64,000 nt of DNA from Vibrio coralliilyticus ATCC BAA-450 (GTDB taxonomy: Bacteria; Pseudomonadota; Gammaproteobacteria; Enterobacterales; Vibrionaceae), in assembly GCF_000176135.1 (NCBI RefSeq), contig NZ_ACZN01000013.1, positions 62,001-126,000 of the forward strand. The letters run 5' to 3'. The position numbers and the translations under genes are program-made. Below, piece by piece: positions 26,957 through 35,487 of this stretch. The notes under the pieces were generated by a model, which saw only the letters and a list, made by a program, of their open reading frames with translations, was not told the origin of the DNA and searched no databases. Positions within the stretch are counted from its first letter, which is position 1; every line of letters begins with the position of its first letter.

Positions 26957-27526
26957 ATGAGAAAATTGGTTCTAGCCGCGTCAATGGCCTTACTTACTGC
27001 GTGTGCCGCACCGCAACAAGAACAGATCAACTTTATGCCTCAGCCAGTTCTGAGCAATAGCGACATCGTAAAAGACGCAAGTTTCACTCTGACAAGTAAA
27101 GACGTACGTTCAGCTCAATATGTAGCCCTAATAGATAGTGGCCGCTCAAACATTGAGCCAATTCACTCTAAGCAAAATGTGCGTATCGCGATCGAAAACG
27201 CGTTACTGGAACAGTTCCAATCTCAAGGTTTCCGCAGCACTGTTAACAGTGAAAACTCAGTAAAGATTGAAGTGCAAGAAGCATTGGTTTCCGTCAAACA
27301 CTCAGTGATGGAAAACGAGATGGATGGAAAAGTCGTTCTTGAAGTCACAGCAGAGACGCCTCAGGGTAAGCTAGTTAAGACTTACACGGGCACGGCTAAA
27401 CGTACAGGCGCTTTAAGTGCTTCAAACGAAGAAATCGAAATCGTACTTAACGATGTAATTAACCTGGTTCTGAAAGAAGTCGCCAGCGACCGTGAGTTGA
27501 AGAATTACATGCAGGAGCGCTTCTAA
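26957..27526 (+). CDS. yajG: YajG-family lipoprotein
   Basis: A 189-residue predicted lipoprotein. ATG 26957 is chosen because AAAGGA precedes it and it gives a proper signal: MRKLVLAASMALLTAC, with the lipobox cysteine at residue 16. An upstream ATG at 26915 would bury that signal. It matches E. coli YajG, a lipoprotein of unknown function next to ampG and bolA in enterobacteria; the same neighbourhood is kept here. The stop overlaps the start of the cyclophilin gene by one base (TAATG). Confidence 0.85.
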   Translation: MRKLVLAASMALLTACAAPQQEQINFMPQPVLSNSDIVKDASFTLTSKDVRSAQYVALIDSGRSNIEPIHSKQNVRIAIENALLEQFQSQGFRSTVNSENSVKIEVQEALVSVKHSVMENEMDGKVVLEVTAETPQGKLVKTYTGTAKRTGALSASNEEIEIVLNDVINLVLKEVASDRELKNYMQERF

Positions 27527-28071
27527 TGTGGAAAGTTGCTATTGCCTCACTGGCGTTAGTCAGCAATCTGGTGTTTGCAGGTCCTAAAGTTGAATTTGAA
27601 ACCACATTAGGTGCTTTTACGATTGAGCTCAATCAGGAAAAAGCCCCTGTTACAGTGGAAAACTTCCTTAAGTATGTCAAAGACGGCAGCTATGTAGGCA
27701 CCCAATTTCACCGAGTGATTCCGGGCTTTATGGCACAAGGTGGTGGTTTTGATCAAGACATGAAGCAAAAACCAACTTACGCGCCTATTAAAAATGAAGC
27801 GTCTAATGGCCTAAAGAATGAAACAGCCACCGTTGCTATGGCGAGGACTAACAACCCTAATTCTGCAACGCGTCAATTCTTTATAAACTATGTTGATAAC
27901 AATTTTCTTGATTACGACCAGCGCCCACCGGGTTACGCTGTGTTCGGTAAAGTAACCAAGGGTTTCGACGTAGTACAGCAAATGGCGAAAAAGCGCACAA
28001 AAACAGTCGGCCGCTACCGTGATGTTCCAGCAACACCTATTGTCGTAACGAAAGTGACTTTACTCCCATAA
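27526..28071 (+). CDS. Periplasmic peptidylprolyl cis-trans isomerase (cyclophilin)
   Basis: A 181-residue cyclophilin with a signal peptide (MWKVAIASLALVSNLVFA). The active-site segments are FHRVIPGFMAQGGGF (catalytic arginine), SATRQFFINYVDN and YAVFGKVTKGFDVVQ. It speeds prolyl isomerisation in exported proteins, like E. coli PpiA. It is translationally coupled to yajG by a TAATG overlap and followed by a terminator, so rlmG-yajG-ppi probably form one unit. Confidence 0.92.
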   Translation: MWKVAIASLALVSNLVFAGPKVEFETTLGAFTIELNQEKAPVTVENFLKYVKDGSYVGTQFHRVIPGFMAQGGGFDQDMKQKPTYAPIKNEASNGLKNETATVAMARTNNPNSATRQFFINYVDNNFLDYDQRPPGYAVFGKVTKGFDVVQQMAKKRTKTVGRYRDVPATPIVVTKVTLLP

Positions 28072-28076
28072 TCTAA

Positions 28077-28108
28077 AAAGGCTCCTACTTATCCAGTTGG
28101 AGCCTTTT
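28077..28108 (+). terminator. Terminator after the cyclophilin gene
   Basis: AAAAGGCTCC (28077-28086) and GGAGCCTTTT (28099-28108) form a ten-base stem with a 12-base loop. Confidence 0.85.
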
Positions 28109-28166
28109 CAATTCACCCTATTTTCCCTAACTTAACACTCACTATAAAACGAACAAGGAAGACTTT

Positions 28167-29552
28167 ATGTCTGCCAACTCTCCCTCAATGTCTTGGCTAG
28201 AAACGATTCGTAGTTATTATGATAAACGCCTGCTATGGGTGTTTATGCTCGGTTGCTCAAGTGGCTTTCCATGGGTTTTGATCGGCTCTAACATGTCGGG
28301 TTGGTTAAAAGACGCTGGCTTAACACGTGCAGCGATTGGCTACTTCGGCAGTGTATTCGCGGTTTACGCAATTAACTTTCTGTGGGCTCCGCTCGTGGAT
28401 CGGGTCAAGCTTCCGGTTCTACATGCAGTACTAGGCCAACGCCGTAGTTGGATTTTTTTCTGTCAGTCATTGGTGCTAGTCAGCACTTTGTTTATTGCAG
28501 GTGTCGACCCTTCACAAAACTTGATGTTCACATCTATGCTGGCGCTGGGTATCGCAATTGCGTCTGCAACTCAGGATATCGCCATCGATGCATTCCGTAT
28601 CGATACTTTCCCTAAATCCGATTCATCCAAGCTGCCTCAAGCCTCAGCGATGGCGGTGATTGGTTGGTGGACCGGCTATTCACTACCAGGTTACGTAGCC
28701 TTCATCAATGCTGACTCAATCGGTTGGAATGGTGTGTACTATGGCATGGCAGCTATCGTCGGCATCTTGATGCTGTTTACTCTGCTAGTTGGTGAACCAA
28801 CAACCAATCGTGAAGCCCTCCAACAACAAGCGGAAGCTCGCCATAACAAAATCGTCGGTTCTAAAACTGCATCTTGGATAAGCGTTACTGTGGTTGAGCC
28901 TTTCCTCGATTTCTTTAAACGCAATGGTGTCAAGGTAGCAATAACTCTATTGCTGTTTGTGTTCCTGTTTAAGATCGGCGAAGCCTTCTTGGGTCGAATG
29001 TCCATCGCCTTCTATAAAGAAGTGGGCTTTAGCAACGAACAAATCGGCTATTACTCTAAGTTGATTGGTTGGGGAGCAACTATACTCTTCACCTTAGTCG
29101 GCAGCATGTTCAACGTTCGTTTTGGCATCGTACGCGGTTTGATGATTGGCGGTATCGCCATGGCAGGCAGCAACTTAATGTTTGCTTGGATTGCCTCTGT
29201 TGGACCAAATGAGCACTTGTTCCTAGCCACAATTATCGTCGATAACTTTACAACGGCATTCTCAACCGTTGCGTTTGTTTCTTTCCTCACTGTACTCACG
29301 GGCCAGGCATTCTCCGCGACGCAATATGCGTTGTTGGCCTCCTTAGGGAACTTTGGACGAACAACATTAGCTTCATTCAGTGGAGAGTTGGTTGACTTCC
29401 TTGATGATTGGTCACTGTTCTTTATCATCACTTCACTAATGGTCATTCCGAGCTTAATTATGCTCTATTCACTGCGTCATTACTTCACGAACCTTTTGAA
29501 TAAAGCCAAAGAGCGAGATGAAGAAGAAGCTAAAGAAGTAACATCCTCATAA
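28167..29552 (+). CDS. ampG: AmpG muropeptide permease (MFS)
   Basis: A 461-residue inner-membrane MFS transporter with about 12-14 membrane segments that imports GlcNAc-anhydroMurNAc peptides for cell-wall recycling. Signatures: LGCSSGFPWVLIGS near the start, WAPLVDR, RRSWIFFCQ, and SATQDIAIDAFRID, all typical of AmpG. In Enterobacteria ampG pairs with yajG; the same order is seen here, though a terminator now separates them. Preceded by AAGGAAG, 9 bases before the ATG. AmpG also affects beta-lactamase induction where AmpR/AmpC systems exist; none is seen in this window. Confidence 0.93.
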   Translation: MSANSPSMSWLETIRSYYDKRLLWVFMLGCSSGFPWVLIGSNMSGWLKDAGLTRAAIGYFGSVFAVYAINFLWAPLVDRVKLPVLHAVLGQRRSWIFFCQSLVLVSTLFIAGVDPSQNLMFTSMLALGIAIASATQDIAIDAFRIDTFPKSDSSKLPQASAMAVIGWWTGYSLPGYVAFINADSIGWNGVYYGMAAIVGILMLFTLLVGEPTTNREALQQQAEARHNKIVGSKTASWISVTVVEPFLDFFKRNGVKVAITLLLFVFLFKIGEAFLGRMSIAFYKEVGFSNEQIGYYSKLIGWGATILFTLVGSMFNVRFGIVRGLMIGGIAMAGSNLMFAWIASVGPNEHLFLATIIVDNFTTAFSTVAFVSFLTVLTGQAFSATQYALLASLGNFGRTTLASFSGELVDFLDDWSLFFIITSLMVIPSLIMLYSLRHYFTNLLNKAKERDEEEAKEVTSS

Positions 29553-29556
29553 AAAG

Positions 29557-29584
29557 AAAGGCTTGGCAAATGCCAAGCCTTTTT
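29557..29584. terminator. Terminator between ampG and chrR
   Basis: AAAGGCTTGGC and GCCAAGCCTTT form an 11-base stem with loop AAAT between convergent genes. T-tail on the plus strand. Confidence 0.88.
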
Positions 29585-29599
29585 ACTTTAAAGTTATTT

Positions 29600-30262
29600 C
29601 TATGGGTACATGCCTTTACCAAATAGGTTAAAGATACGCGCAACCCCTTGGGTGAAAATCATTGGTTCCGTCAACACGGTAAGACACAAACAGTCCTCTC
29701 CTTTTTGCGTGTAAGGACTGTGTTTAATTGAAGCATCTTTAACGAGGTAATCCCCTGCTTCATAATGACCGTCTTCATCACTAAACCCGCCATGCAGTAT
29801 CAAAGTAGACTCGACTCCCTTGTGCGTATGTTGAGGTATCTTCACATCTTCTGAAATGTACATTAGATTCACTCTAACGCTATCGCCAATGTCGATTGGT
29901 GCACTATATACCTTGCCACCATAGCTTTTCCATTCTCCTAACTTATCTCGGAATCGAGATAGAGAAAGTGGCAGCTGAAAAGTTTTACCATTGACTTCAA
30001 TGCTTGTTGGTTTTCTGATTGGTCGGGCGCTTTCTGGAGCAGGTTCAGTCTGCAAGATATCGTTCAGCATATCGTCGAAGTTGTTATCATCGAAAGCATC
30101 AAGCGACATTAACGCTTCACCATAACGACTCTCCAGCTCCTGGACCTGTTTTTTACAAGTAGGGCAGCTCTCCAAATGAGTGGCAACAGTAAAACCATCG
30201 ACTGCATCCAGACTGCCTTCAACATAAGCCTGCAACATATGCTGGTTTGGATGATAGCTCAT
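29600..30262 (-). CDS. chrR: ChrR-type zinc anti-sigma factor (with cupin domain)
   Basis: A 220-residue anti-sigma factor. The N-terminal zinc anti-sigma domain has H29, C33 and C36 (THLESCPTC) plus an N-terminal histidine. After a linker, a cupin domain (about 95-210) carries the metal motif PQHTHKGVES. In Rhodobacter, ChrR holds sigma-E and releases it on singlet oxygen. It overlaps the sigma gene by four bases (ATGA), the typical sigma/anti-sigma arrangement. It is the last gene of the unit. Confidence 0.92.
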   Translation of the reverse strand: MSYHPNQHMLQAYVEGSLDAVDGFTVATHLESCPTCKKQVQELESRYGEALMSLDAFDDNNFDDMLNDILQTEPAPESARPIRKPTSIEVNGKTFQLPLSLSRFRDKLGEWKSYGGKVYSAPIDIGDSVRVNLMYISEDVKIPQHTHKGVESTLILHGGFSDEDGHYEAGDYLVKDASIKHSPYTQKGEDCLCLTVLTEPMIFTQGVARIFNLFGKGMYP

Positions 30263-30843
30263 AATCTTTCTACCTCTATTGAATGACGTAACTTCTCAAC
30301 TGCAAGTCTCAGCCTAGATTTCACTGTTCCGACTGGAATATCGTACATATCAGCTACCTGCTGATGTGGTAGTTCCTCCAGATATACTGCTTGAACAACT
30401 TTTTTCTGGGCGTCAGGAAGGACATCTAAAAATTTTACGACCTGCTCCTTAAGCATTTCTTGTTCAGGCGCATAGTGCTCAACTAAGTCTGGCGGACAGT
30501 AATCGTTCGGCCATATGTCTTCAGAATGGATGTGTAAATCTTTACCACGCTGCTTTCGAAGAGTATCGAAACATAGGTTACGAGCAATTGTATAGATCCA
30601 AGTAGACAGCGAACTTTTCGACCCATCAAACAAATGACTTTTTTGCCATACCGTCGTCATTGTTTCTTGCACTAGCTCTAACGCCACTTGCTCGTTACCC
30701 ATGTGCTTGTAGGTAAACTGTTTCAAACGTGGTGCAAAATGCCTGAAGACTAACGCGTAAGATGCTTTGTCTTTATCTTTAACTTTCTCCATACAGAGGA
30801 GCCAGTCTTGTTTTGCAAAAGATTCCGTGTCCGTAGAAGCCAT
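30259..30843 (-). CDS. ECF11-type RNA polymerase sigma factor (RpoE-like, ChrR partner)
   Basis: A 194-residue extracytoplasmic-function sigma factor. Region 2 is seen as YALVFRHFAPRLKQF, ELVQETMTTVWQ and STWIYTIARNLCFDTLR. Region 4 is LPHQQVADMYDIP with GTVKSRLRLAVEKLR. Its coupling to a ChrR anti-sigma factor places it in the group studied as RpoE in Rhodobacter (singlet-oxygen response), not the envelope-stress RpoE. An exact TGATCC, 18 bases, TA-rich promoter precedes it, so it likely drives its own transcription. Confidence 0.92.
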   Translation of the reverse strand: MASTDTESFAKQDWLLCMEKVKDKDKASYALVFRHFAPRLKQFTYKHMGNEQVALELVQETMTTVWQKSHLFDGSKSSLSTWIYTIARNLCFDTLRKQRGKDLHIHSEDIWPNDYCPPDLVEHYAPEQEMLKEQVVKFLDVLPDAQKKVVQAVYLEELPHQQVADMYDIPVGTVKSRLRLAVEKLRHSIEVERL

Positions 30844-30870
30844 GTTCAGGTCCTTGTCAGCACTTTTGGG

Positions 30871-30900
30871 GTTTTACGTACGAAAGAAGTGATTGGATCA
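30871..30900 (-). promoter_or_regulatory. ECF11-type promoter of the sigma-chrR operon
   Basis: On the minus strand TGATCC (30895-30900) is followed after exactly 18 bases by TAAAAC (30871-30876). This agrees with the TGATCC-N18-TA pattern known for RpoE-ChrR systems. It lies about 28 bases before the sigma-factor ATG. Confidence 0.75.
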
Positions 30901-30910
30901 CTCTGTAAGT

Positions 30911-31480
30911 TTAGCTTTCAATCGATCGGGAGAGAAATTCTATTGCTTCATTGCAATCTTTTTGTCTCAGGAGAAAATCAAACTGATGCTGAGGGACGGG
31001 AAGTAGCTCAAGCCAACGCTGGCTCACCCAGCTTGCATCGTCAAAGAATCGTTGATCATACAATTCTCCAAGTTGAGGGAACTGCTTGTACACGGTGCGC
31101 AATTGATCGCTCAAGTATTTGTGCTGCTCAGACAACTGAGAAAATTCCCAGCTTGTACGCCATTCGACACGCGCTTTTCTCAACCCATCGAATTCCGTTC
31201 TAACTCTCTTTATTTCAAAGCATTTAAGTCCAACAACTGTCACCCCTAAAAGCCCGTCATCCAGCAATTCAAAGTCGACTATCTTCGCTAGAGATCCAAC
31301 CGACGACAGTCGAGGAATGGAAGACAACTCATCCTGCTCAACTAAGCAAATACCGAACGTACCATCGGACTGACTCGCTTCTTTTATTAGTCTTTTGTAC
31401 CTAGGTTCAAAAATTCGGAGCTTCATTTTCCCTTCAGGGAGAAGAATTGAACCTAGAGGAAACAGCATAATCTCAGACAC
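30911..31480 (-). CDS. LON substrate-binding-domain protein
   Basis: A 189-residue soluble protein consisting of a LON N-terminal (PUA-like) domain only. It begins MSEIMLFPLGSILLPEGKM, and contains LRIFEPRYKRLIKEA, the family hallmark, and FGICLVEQ. There is no AAA+ or protease domain. Such stand-alone proteins are common but their function is unknown; substrate or cofactor binding for proteolysis is a guess. It is immediately upstream of the sigma factor in the same direction and has an ECF11-like promoter of its own, so it is likely part of that stress regulon. Confidence 0.85.
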   Translation of the reverse strand: MSEIMLFPLGSILLPEGKMKLRIFEPRYKRLIKEASQSDGTFGICLVEQDELSSIPRLSSVGSLAKIVDFELLDDGLLGVTVVGLKCFEIKRVRTEFDGLRKARVEWRTSWEFSQLSEQHKYLSDQLRTVYKQFPQLGELYDQRFFDDASWVSQRWLELLPVPQHQFDFLLRQKDCNEAIEFLSRSIES

Positions 31481-31508
31481 TATTAATCACCCTTAATCAG
31501 TTTAAAAT

Positions 31509-31537
31509 TAATTACGTAAAAAGTGAGAGTTCGATCA
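31509..31537 (-). promoter_or_regulatory. ECF11-like promoter of the LON-domain gene
   Basis: On the minus strand TGATCG (31532-31537) is followed after 17 bases by TAATTA (31509-31514), 29 bases before the ATG. It is one base off the TGATCC motif and one base shorter in spacing than the copy before the sigma gene. Confidence 0.5.
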
Positions 31538-31577
31538 ATCACTAAACGTGTTGATTATTTGACAAGCATAAAAATCA

Positions 31578-31593
31578 GCGCAAGCGCTTGCGT
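31578..31593. promoter_or_regulatory. PurR/LacI-family-like operator
   Basis: GCGCAAGCGCTTGCGT contains the 14-bp perfect palindrome CGCAAGCGCTTGCG (31579-31592) and matches the PurR consensus at 13 of 16 positions. It lies about 240 bases before ompK and 100 before the LON-domain gene. Confidence 0.5.
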
Positions 31594-31824
31594 AAACGAT
31601 ACCCATATCACTTTCTGTGCAAAAAAATTATAGTTCCGTTACATTCCCAAAAAATGATCGTTAATGAGATCTCAGTCACTAGTTTTATGTATTTTTACAC
31701 TCCGTATCACTATTAATTGAGATTTTTATCGTTATTATGCGCTCCAGTAAAAGCACAACGCAGATTGTGCAACAACGGCTATATGAATAAGCTTTGGTAT
31801 TGAATAAACATAGAGAGTCCCACT

Positions 31825-32607
31825 ATGCGCAAATCACTTTTAGCTCTTGGTGTTGTAGCAGCAATGTCTGCACCTGCAATGGCAGCTGATTACTCCGACG
31901 GCGATATCCACAAGAATGACTACAAATGGATGCAGTTCAACCTAATGGGTGCATTCAACGAAAAACCAGGTAACTCAACGCATGATTACCTAGAAATGGA
32001 ATTTGGCGGTCGCTCTGGTCTATTCGACCTATACGGCTACGTGGATGTTTTCAACCTAACCTCAGATCCAGGCAGCGACAAAGCTGGTAAAGAAAAGATC
32101 TTTATGAAGTTTGCGCCGCGTATGTCTCTAGATGCACTTACTGGTAAAGACTTATCTTTCGGTCCTGTTCAAGAGTTATATGTTTCTACACTTATGGAAT
32201 GGGGTGGTAACTCAGGTGTAAACACTCAGAAAGTAGGTATTGGTTCTGACGTAAACGTTCCATGGTTTGGTAAAGTAGGCTTAAACCTATACAGCACATA
32301 CGATTCGAACAAGAAAGACTGGAACGGTTTTCAGGTTTCTACCAACTGGTTTAAGCCTTTCTACTTCTTTGAAAATGGTTCATTCATTTCTTACCAAGGT
32401 TATATTGATTACCAATTTGGCATGAAGAGCGAGTACTCTACGTCAAAAACTGGTGGTGCAATGTTTAACGGTATCTACTGGCACTCAGATCGCTTTGCTG
32501 TTGGTTACGGCCTAAAACTTTACCAAGATGTTTATGGTATCGAAGATACTCCGGGCTTCCGTTCATCAGGTGCAACTAACTACCTAGCGGTTACTTACAA
32601 GTTCTAA
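31825..32607 (+). CDS. ompK: Outer-membrane protein OmpK (Tsx-like channel)
   Basis: A 260-residue outer-membrane beta-barrel with a signal peptide (MRKSLLALGVVAAMSAPAMA, cleavage before ADYSDG). The mature protein has YKWMQFNLMGAF, LEMEFGGRSGLFDLYGY and a C-terminal phenylalanine after VTYK, as expected for BAM insertion. OmpK is the Vibrio relative of the nucleoside channel Tsx and the receptor of vibriophage KVP40. Variable loops lie near residues 65-75, 115-125 and 240-250. A terminator with a UUCG loop follows. Nucleoside-uptake and purine-type regulation would fit the PurR-like site upstream. Confidence 0.95.
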   Translation: MRKSLLALGVVAAMSAPAMAADYSDGDIHKNDYKWMQFNLMGAFNEKPGNSTHDYLEMEFGGRSGLFDLYGYVDVFNLTSDPGSDKAGKEKIFMKFAPRMSLDALTGKDLSFGPVQELYVSTLMEWGGNSGVNTQKVGIGSDVNVPWFGKVGLNLYSTYDSNKKDWNGFQVSTNWFKPFYFFENGSFISYQGYIDYQFGMKSEYSTSKTGGAMFNGIYWHSDRFAVGYGLKLYQDVYGIEDTPGFRSSGATNYLAVTYKF

Positions 32608-32632
32608 GCCACTAAAAGAACTTCATTGCCTT

Positions 32633-32660
32633 AAAAATGGTACCTTCGGGTGCCATTTTT
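32633..32660 (+). terminator. Terminator after ompK with UUCG tetraloop
   Basis: AAAAATGGTACC and GGTGCCATTTTT form a 12-pair stem (one wobble) closed by TTCG. A T-run continues. Confidence 0.9.
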
Positions 32661-32721
32661 TATTGGCTTTCGCTTAAACGGTGATTATCCTTGTGGGAAA
32701 TTATCTGTTCGGCAAATCAGT

Positions 32722-33612
32722 GTGAATATCGTAATTCTTGGCCCTGGTGCTATTGGTACGCTATGGGCAACTAAACTCTCCACTTCAGGGCACAATGTCG
32801 CTGTGTGGTCTACTTCAATAGACCATCATATGAGTCTACAACTTGATGAATTACCGCCAATTCAATTTGATAACCGAGATATCGTTTCGATTAAGCAAGC
32901 TGACTTGTTACTAGTCACAGTAAAAGCGTGGCAGGTTAAGAGCGCACTTGAGCCATTAAAAGCGCATATTGCTCCAGAAACTATAATTACTCTGATGCAC
33001 AATGGCATGGGGACCGCAGACTGGGTTTACGATACTTTTCCTGGCAACCCTTTGCTCCTTGCGACAACCACTCATGGCGCCTATAAGCCCACCAAACACC
33101 AAGTCATGCACACTGGCTTAGGCTTAACCCAAATAGGTGGTGTCAATCGTTCGGGGAAACAATGCCACTTTCTCCAACCAGTTTTGCAGCATGCGCTTCC
33201 AGAAGTCACTTGGTGTGACAATATTGAGCATGCTTTGTGGTCTAAGCTGGCCGTCAACTGCGCAATCAACCCGTTAACGGCTATTTTCCAAGTTAAGAAC
33301 GGTGAGTTGGCTTCCGAGCAATATAAAAACCAACTTACCAATGTCATCGAAGAAGTCTTTCAAGTAATGAACGCCTGCTCCATCCCTATCGAGAAGTCTA
33401 TGTTGGAATCGACGGTTCACCAAGTGATCCGTGCCACTGCCGAAAACTTCTCTTCTATGAAGCAAGATATTTACTATCAACGCAAATCTGAAATTGATTT
33501 TATTACCGGTTACTTACTGAAGCAGGCTAAAATTCATAATATTCAAGTCCCTGAAAATCAAGCTCTATACACTCAGATCCATCACATCGAACAAAGCTGG
33601 AAATCACAATGA
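32722..33612 (+). CDS. panE: 2-dehydropantoate 2-reductase (ketopantoate reductase)
   Basis: A 296-residue NADPH-dependent enzyme of pantothenate (CoA) synthesis. I choose GTG 32722 (MNIVILGPGAIGTLW) because the Rossmann strand normally begins at residue 2-3, and because the in-frame ATG at 32650 lies inside the ompK terminator. Motifs: GPGAIG, the KAWQVKSAL and MHNGMG segments, and KLAVNCAINPLTA with the catalytic lysine. The Shine-Dalgarno sequence is weak. Its stop overlaps the yajL start (ATGA), giving a panE-yajL-csdA operon. Confidence 0.88.
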   Translation: MNIVILGPGAIGTLWATKLSTSGHNVAVWSTSIDHHMSLQLDELPPIQFDNRDIVSIKQADLLLVTVKAWQVKSALEPLKAHIAPETIITLMHNGMGTADWVYDTFPGNPLLLATTTHGAYKPTKHQVMHTGLGLTQIGGVNRSGKQCHFLQPVLQHALPEVTWCDNIEHALWSKLAVNCAINPLTAIFQVKNGELASEQYKNQLTNVIEEVFQVMNACSIPIEKSMLESTVHQVIRATAENFSSMKQDIYYQRKSEIDFITGYLLKQAKIHNIQVPENQALYTQIHHIEQSWKSQ

Positions 33613-34217
33613 ATAAAAAAGTACTGGTCCCGATTGCACCGGGCACAGAAGAAATGGAAGCCGTCACCATCATCGACATGATGGTACGAGCTGGCTACGA
33701 CGTTACTGTGGCCAGTGCTGATTTTGCTGGCCAGCTTACAATGAAAGCTTCCAGAGGCGTTACGCTCACTGCTGATTGTAAACTCGTCGATATCGCCGAT
33801 GACGAATTCGATGCGGTGATCTTGCCTGGTGGTGTTGAAGGAGCAGAAACGTTTCGCGACAGTACAGTATTAGTTGAGATAGTTCGCCAACAAATGTACG
33901 AAGGAAAGCTGGTCGCCGCAATATGCGCCGCACCAGCGTTAGTACTGGCTCACCATAAGCTTTACCCTGACGCTTTAATGACCTGCCATCCTAGTTTTGA
34001 ATCTCATATCAGTAAGGAAAATTGGCGAGTTAAACGCGTCACTTACGATATTAATCACAACTTGTTGACCAGCCAAGGCCCCGGTACTGCACTAGAATTT
34101 GCGATGGAAATCATCATTAACCTTTCAGGAAAAGAACACGCTTGGACGGTTGCCGAACCTATGGTGACGATTCCAACTCTGCAATATCACAAGCTAGGTG
34201 GCCTTGAGTCATGCTAG
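33609..34217 (+). CDS. yajL: YajL, DJ-1/PfpI-family protein
   Basis: A 202-residue DJ-1 superfamily protein. The active cysteine C106 is in AAICAAPALVLA, and the conserved glutamate E15 in APGTEEMEA lies next to it in the fold. YajL protects proteins against oxidative and carbonyl damage; a deglycase activity is reported but debated. It overlaps panE by four bases and csdA by seven, so translation is coupled. The size agrees with E. coli YajL (196). Confidence 0.92.
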   Translation: MNKKVLVPIAPGTEEMEAVTIIDMMVRAGYDVTVASADFAGQLTMKASRGVTLTADCKLVDIADDEFDAVILPGGVEGAETFRDSTVLVEIVRQQMYEGKLVAAICAAPALVLAHHKLYPDALMTCHPSFESHISKENWRVKRVTYDINHNLLTSQGPGTALEFAMEIIINLSGKEHAWTVAEPMVTIPTLQYHKLGGLESC

Positions 34218-35422
34218 ACGTTCATGCCATCCGTTCACAATTTCCTGCATTAACTCAAAACGTTAATGGGGAACAACTGGTGTATCTCGATAGTGCTGCA
34301 ACTACACAAAAACCTGATTGTGTTATCAATGCAATTTCAGACTACTATCGCTCTCAAAATGCCAATGTTCACCGTGGTAGCCACAGCCTGACCGCGCAAG
34401 CAACCAGCCACTTTGAAACCGCTCGTCAAACCGTCGCAACCTTCATCGGTGCGGAGAGCAGCAAAGAAATCATCTGGACACGCGGAGCGACAGAAGCGCT
34501 TAACCTAATCGCACAAACATATGCTCGTAACACACTACAGCCCGATGATGAGATTCTGGTTAGTGAAATGGAACACCATGCCAATATCGTACCTTGGCAA
34601 ATTGTCGCAGAGCAGACTGGAGCAAAAGTCATTAAAGTGCCAATGACCGCAGATTGCCAATGGGATATGGCGGCGTTTTCAGCTTTGCTTTCCGATAAAA
34701 CCAAACTGGTGGCGCTGGCTCATATCACCAACGTGACGGGAACGCGTTTACCGATTGAATCAGTGATAGCTCAAGCGCATCAAGTGGGAGCGAAAGTGGT
34801 TGTCGATGGTGCTCAGGGTATTGTTCATGAAGCTGTTAACGTAAAAACGTTAGAAGCGGACTTTTATGTTTTTTCTGGGCATAAACTCTACGCACCTGCG
34901 GGTATTGGCGTTTTATACGGAAAATTGTCGCTGCTTGATGCTATGCCTCCATGGCACGGCGGGGGGAAAATGGTCGAAAAGGTGTCGTTTTCTGGAACCA
35001 CTTTCAGCGAATTGCCAGGAAAATTCGAAGCAGGCACCCCCAATGTGGCAGGTGCGATTGCGTTAGCCACAGCGATAAACTGGTATCAGAGTTTTGAGCA
35101 TACCGATGTAGAGAGTCATATTCATAGCCTGGTTCAGGATGCTAATCAAAGGCTATCTCAAATCGATGACATTAGGGTGTTAGGCTATCAAGCCAACGCT
35201 TCTGTGCTATCGTTTATCATTGAGGGTGCGCACCACCAAGATCTCGCAACATTACTTGACCAACAAGGCGTTGCCGTTCGTGCTGGCCACCACTGTGCTC
35301 ACCCTCTAATGGACGCACTAGGTGTTAAAGGCACCGTGCGCGCTTCCTTTGCCATCTACAATACACAGCAAGATGTTGACAAACTGGTCGCCGCTGTAGA
35401 GAAAGCCGCAGATATGCTTTAG
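34211..35422 (+). CDS. csdA: Cysteine desulfurase (CsdA/SufS type)
   Basis: A 403-residue PLP enzyme that removes sulfur from cysteine and passes it to a partner as persulfide. PLP lysine K225 is in SGHKLYAP, and the active cysteine C362 is in RAGHHCAHP, the type II (group with CsdA and SufS) motif. No suf genes are nearby and no csdE follows; a terminator comes directly after. I call CsdA rather than SufS because of this isolated setting, with moderate certainty. Confidence 0.85.
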   Translation: MLDVHAIRSQFPALTQNVNGEQLVYLDSAATTQKPDCVINAISDYYRSQNANVHRGSHSLTAQATSHFETARQTVATFIGAESSKEIIWTRGATEALNLIAQTYARNTLQPDDEILVSEMEHHANIVPWQIVAEQTGAKVIKVPMTADCQWDMAAFSALLSDKTKLVALAHITNVTGTRLPIESVIAQAHQVGAKVVVDGAQGIVHEAVNVKTLEADFYVFSGHKLYAPAGIGVLYGKLSLLDAMPPWHGGGKMVEKVSFSGTTFSELPGKFEAGTPNVAGAIALATAINWYQSFEHTDVESHIHSLVQDANQRLSQIDDIRVLGYQANASVLSFIIEGAHHQDLATLLDQQGVAVRAGHHCAHPLMDALGVKGTVRASFAIYNTQQDVDKLVAAVEKAADML

Positions 35423-35432
35423 CGAGAAATAG

Positions 35433-35464
35433 AAAAGGGTTGACGCAAAACGACAACCCTTTTT
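35433..35464. terminator. Bidirectional terminator between csdA and radA
   Basis: AAAAGGGTTG (35433-35442) and CAACCCTTTT (35454-35463) form a ten-base stem with an 11-base loop between convergent genes. Confidence 0.85.
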
Positions 35465-35487
35465 AAAAGCGAGAAAGTAGTTCGATC

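Larger units (their letters stand above)
31481..31824. other. Divergent region between the LON-domain gene and ompK
   Basis: 344 bp. Holds the ECF11-like promoter for the left gene, a PurR-like operator (31578-31593), and an AT-rich ompK promoter region with a long untranslated leader (ATG at 31825 preceded by GAGAGTCCC). No small gene was found. Confidence 0.5.
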
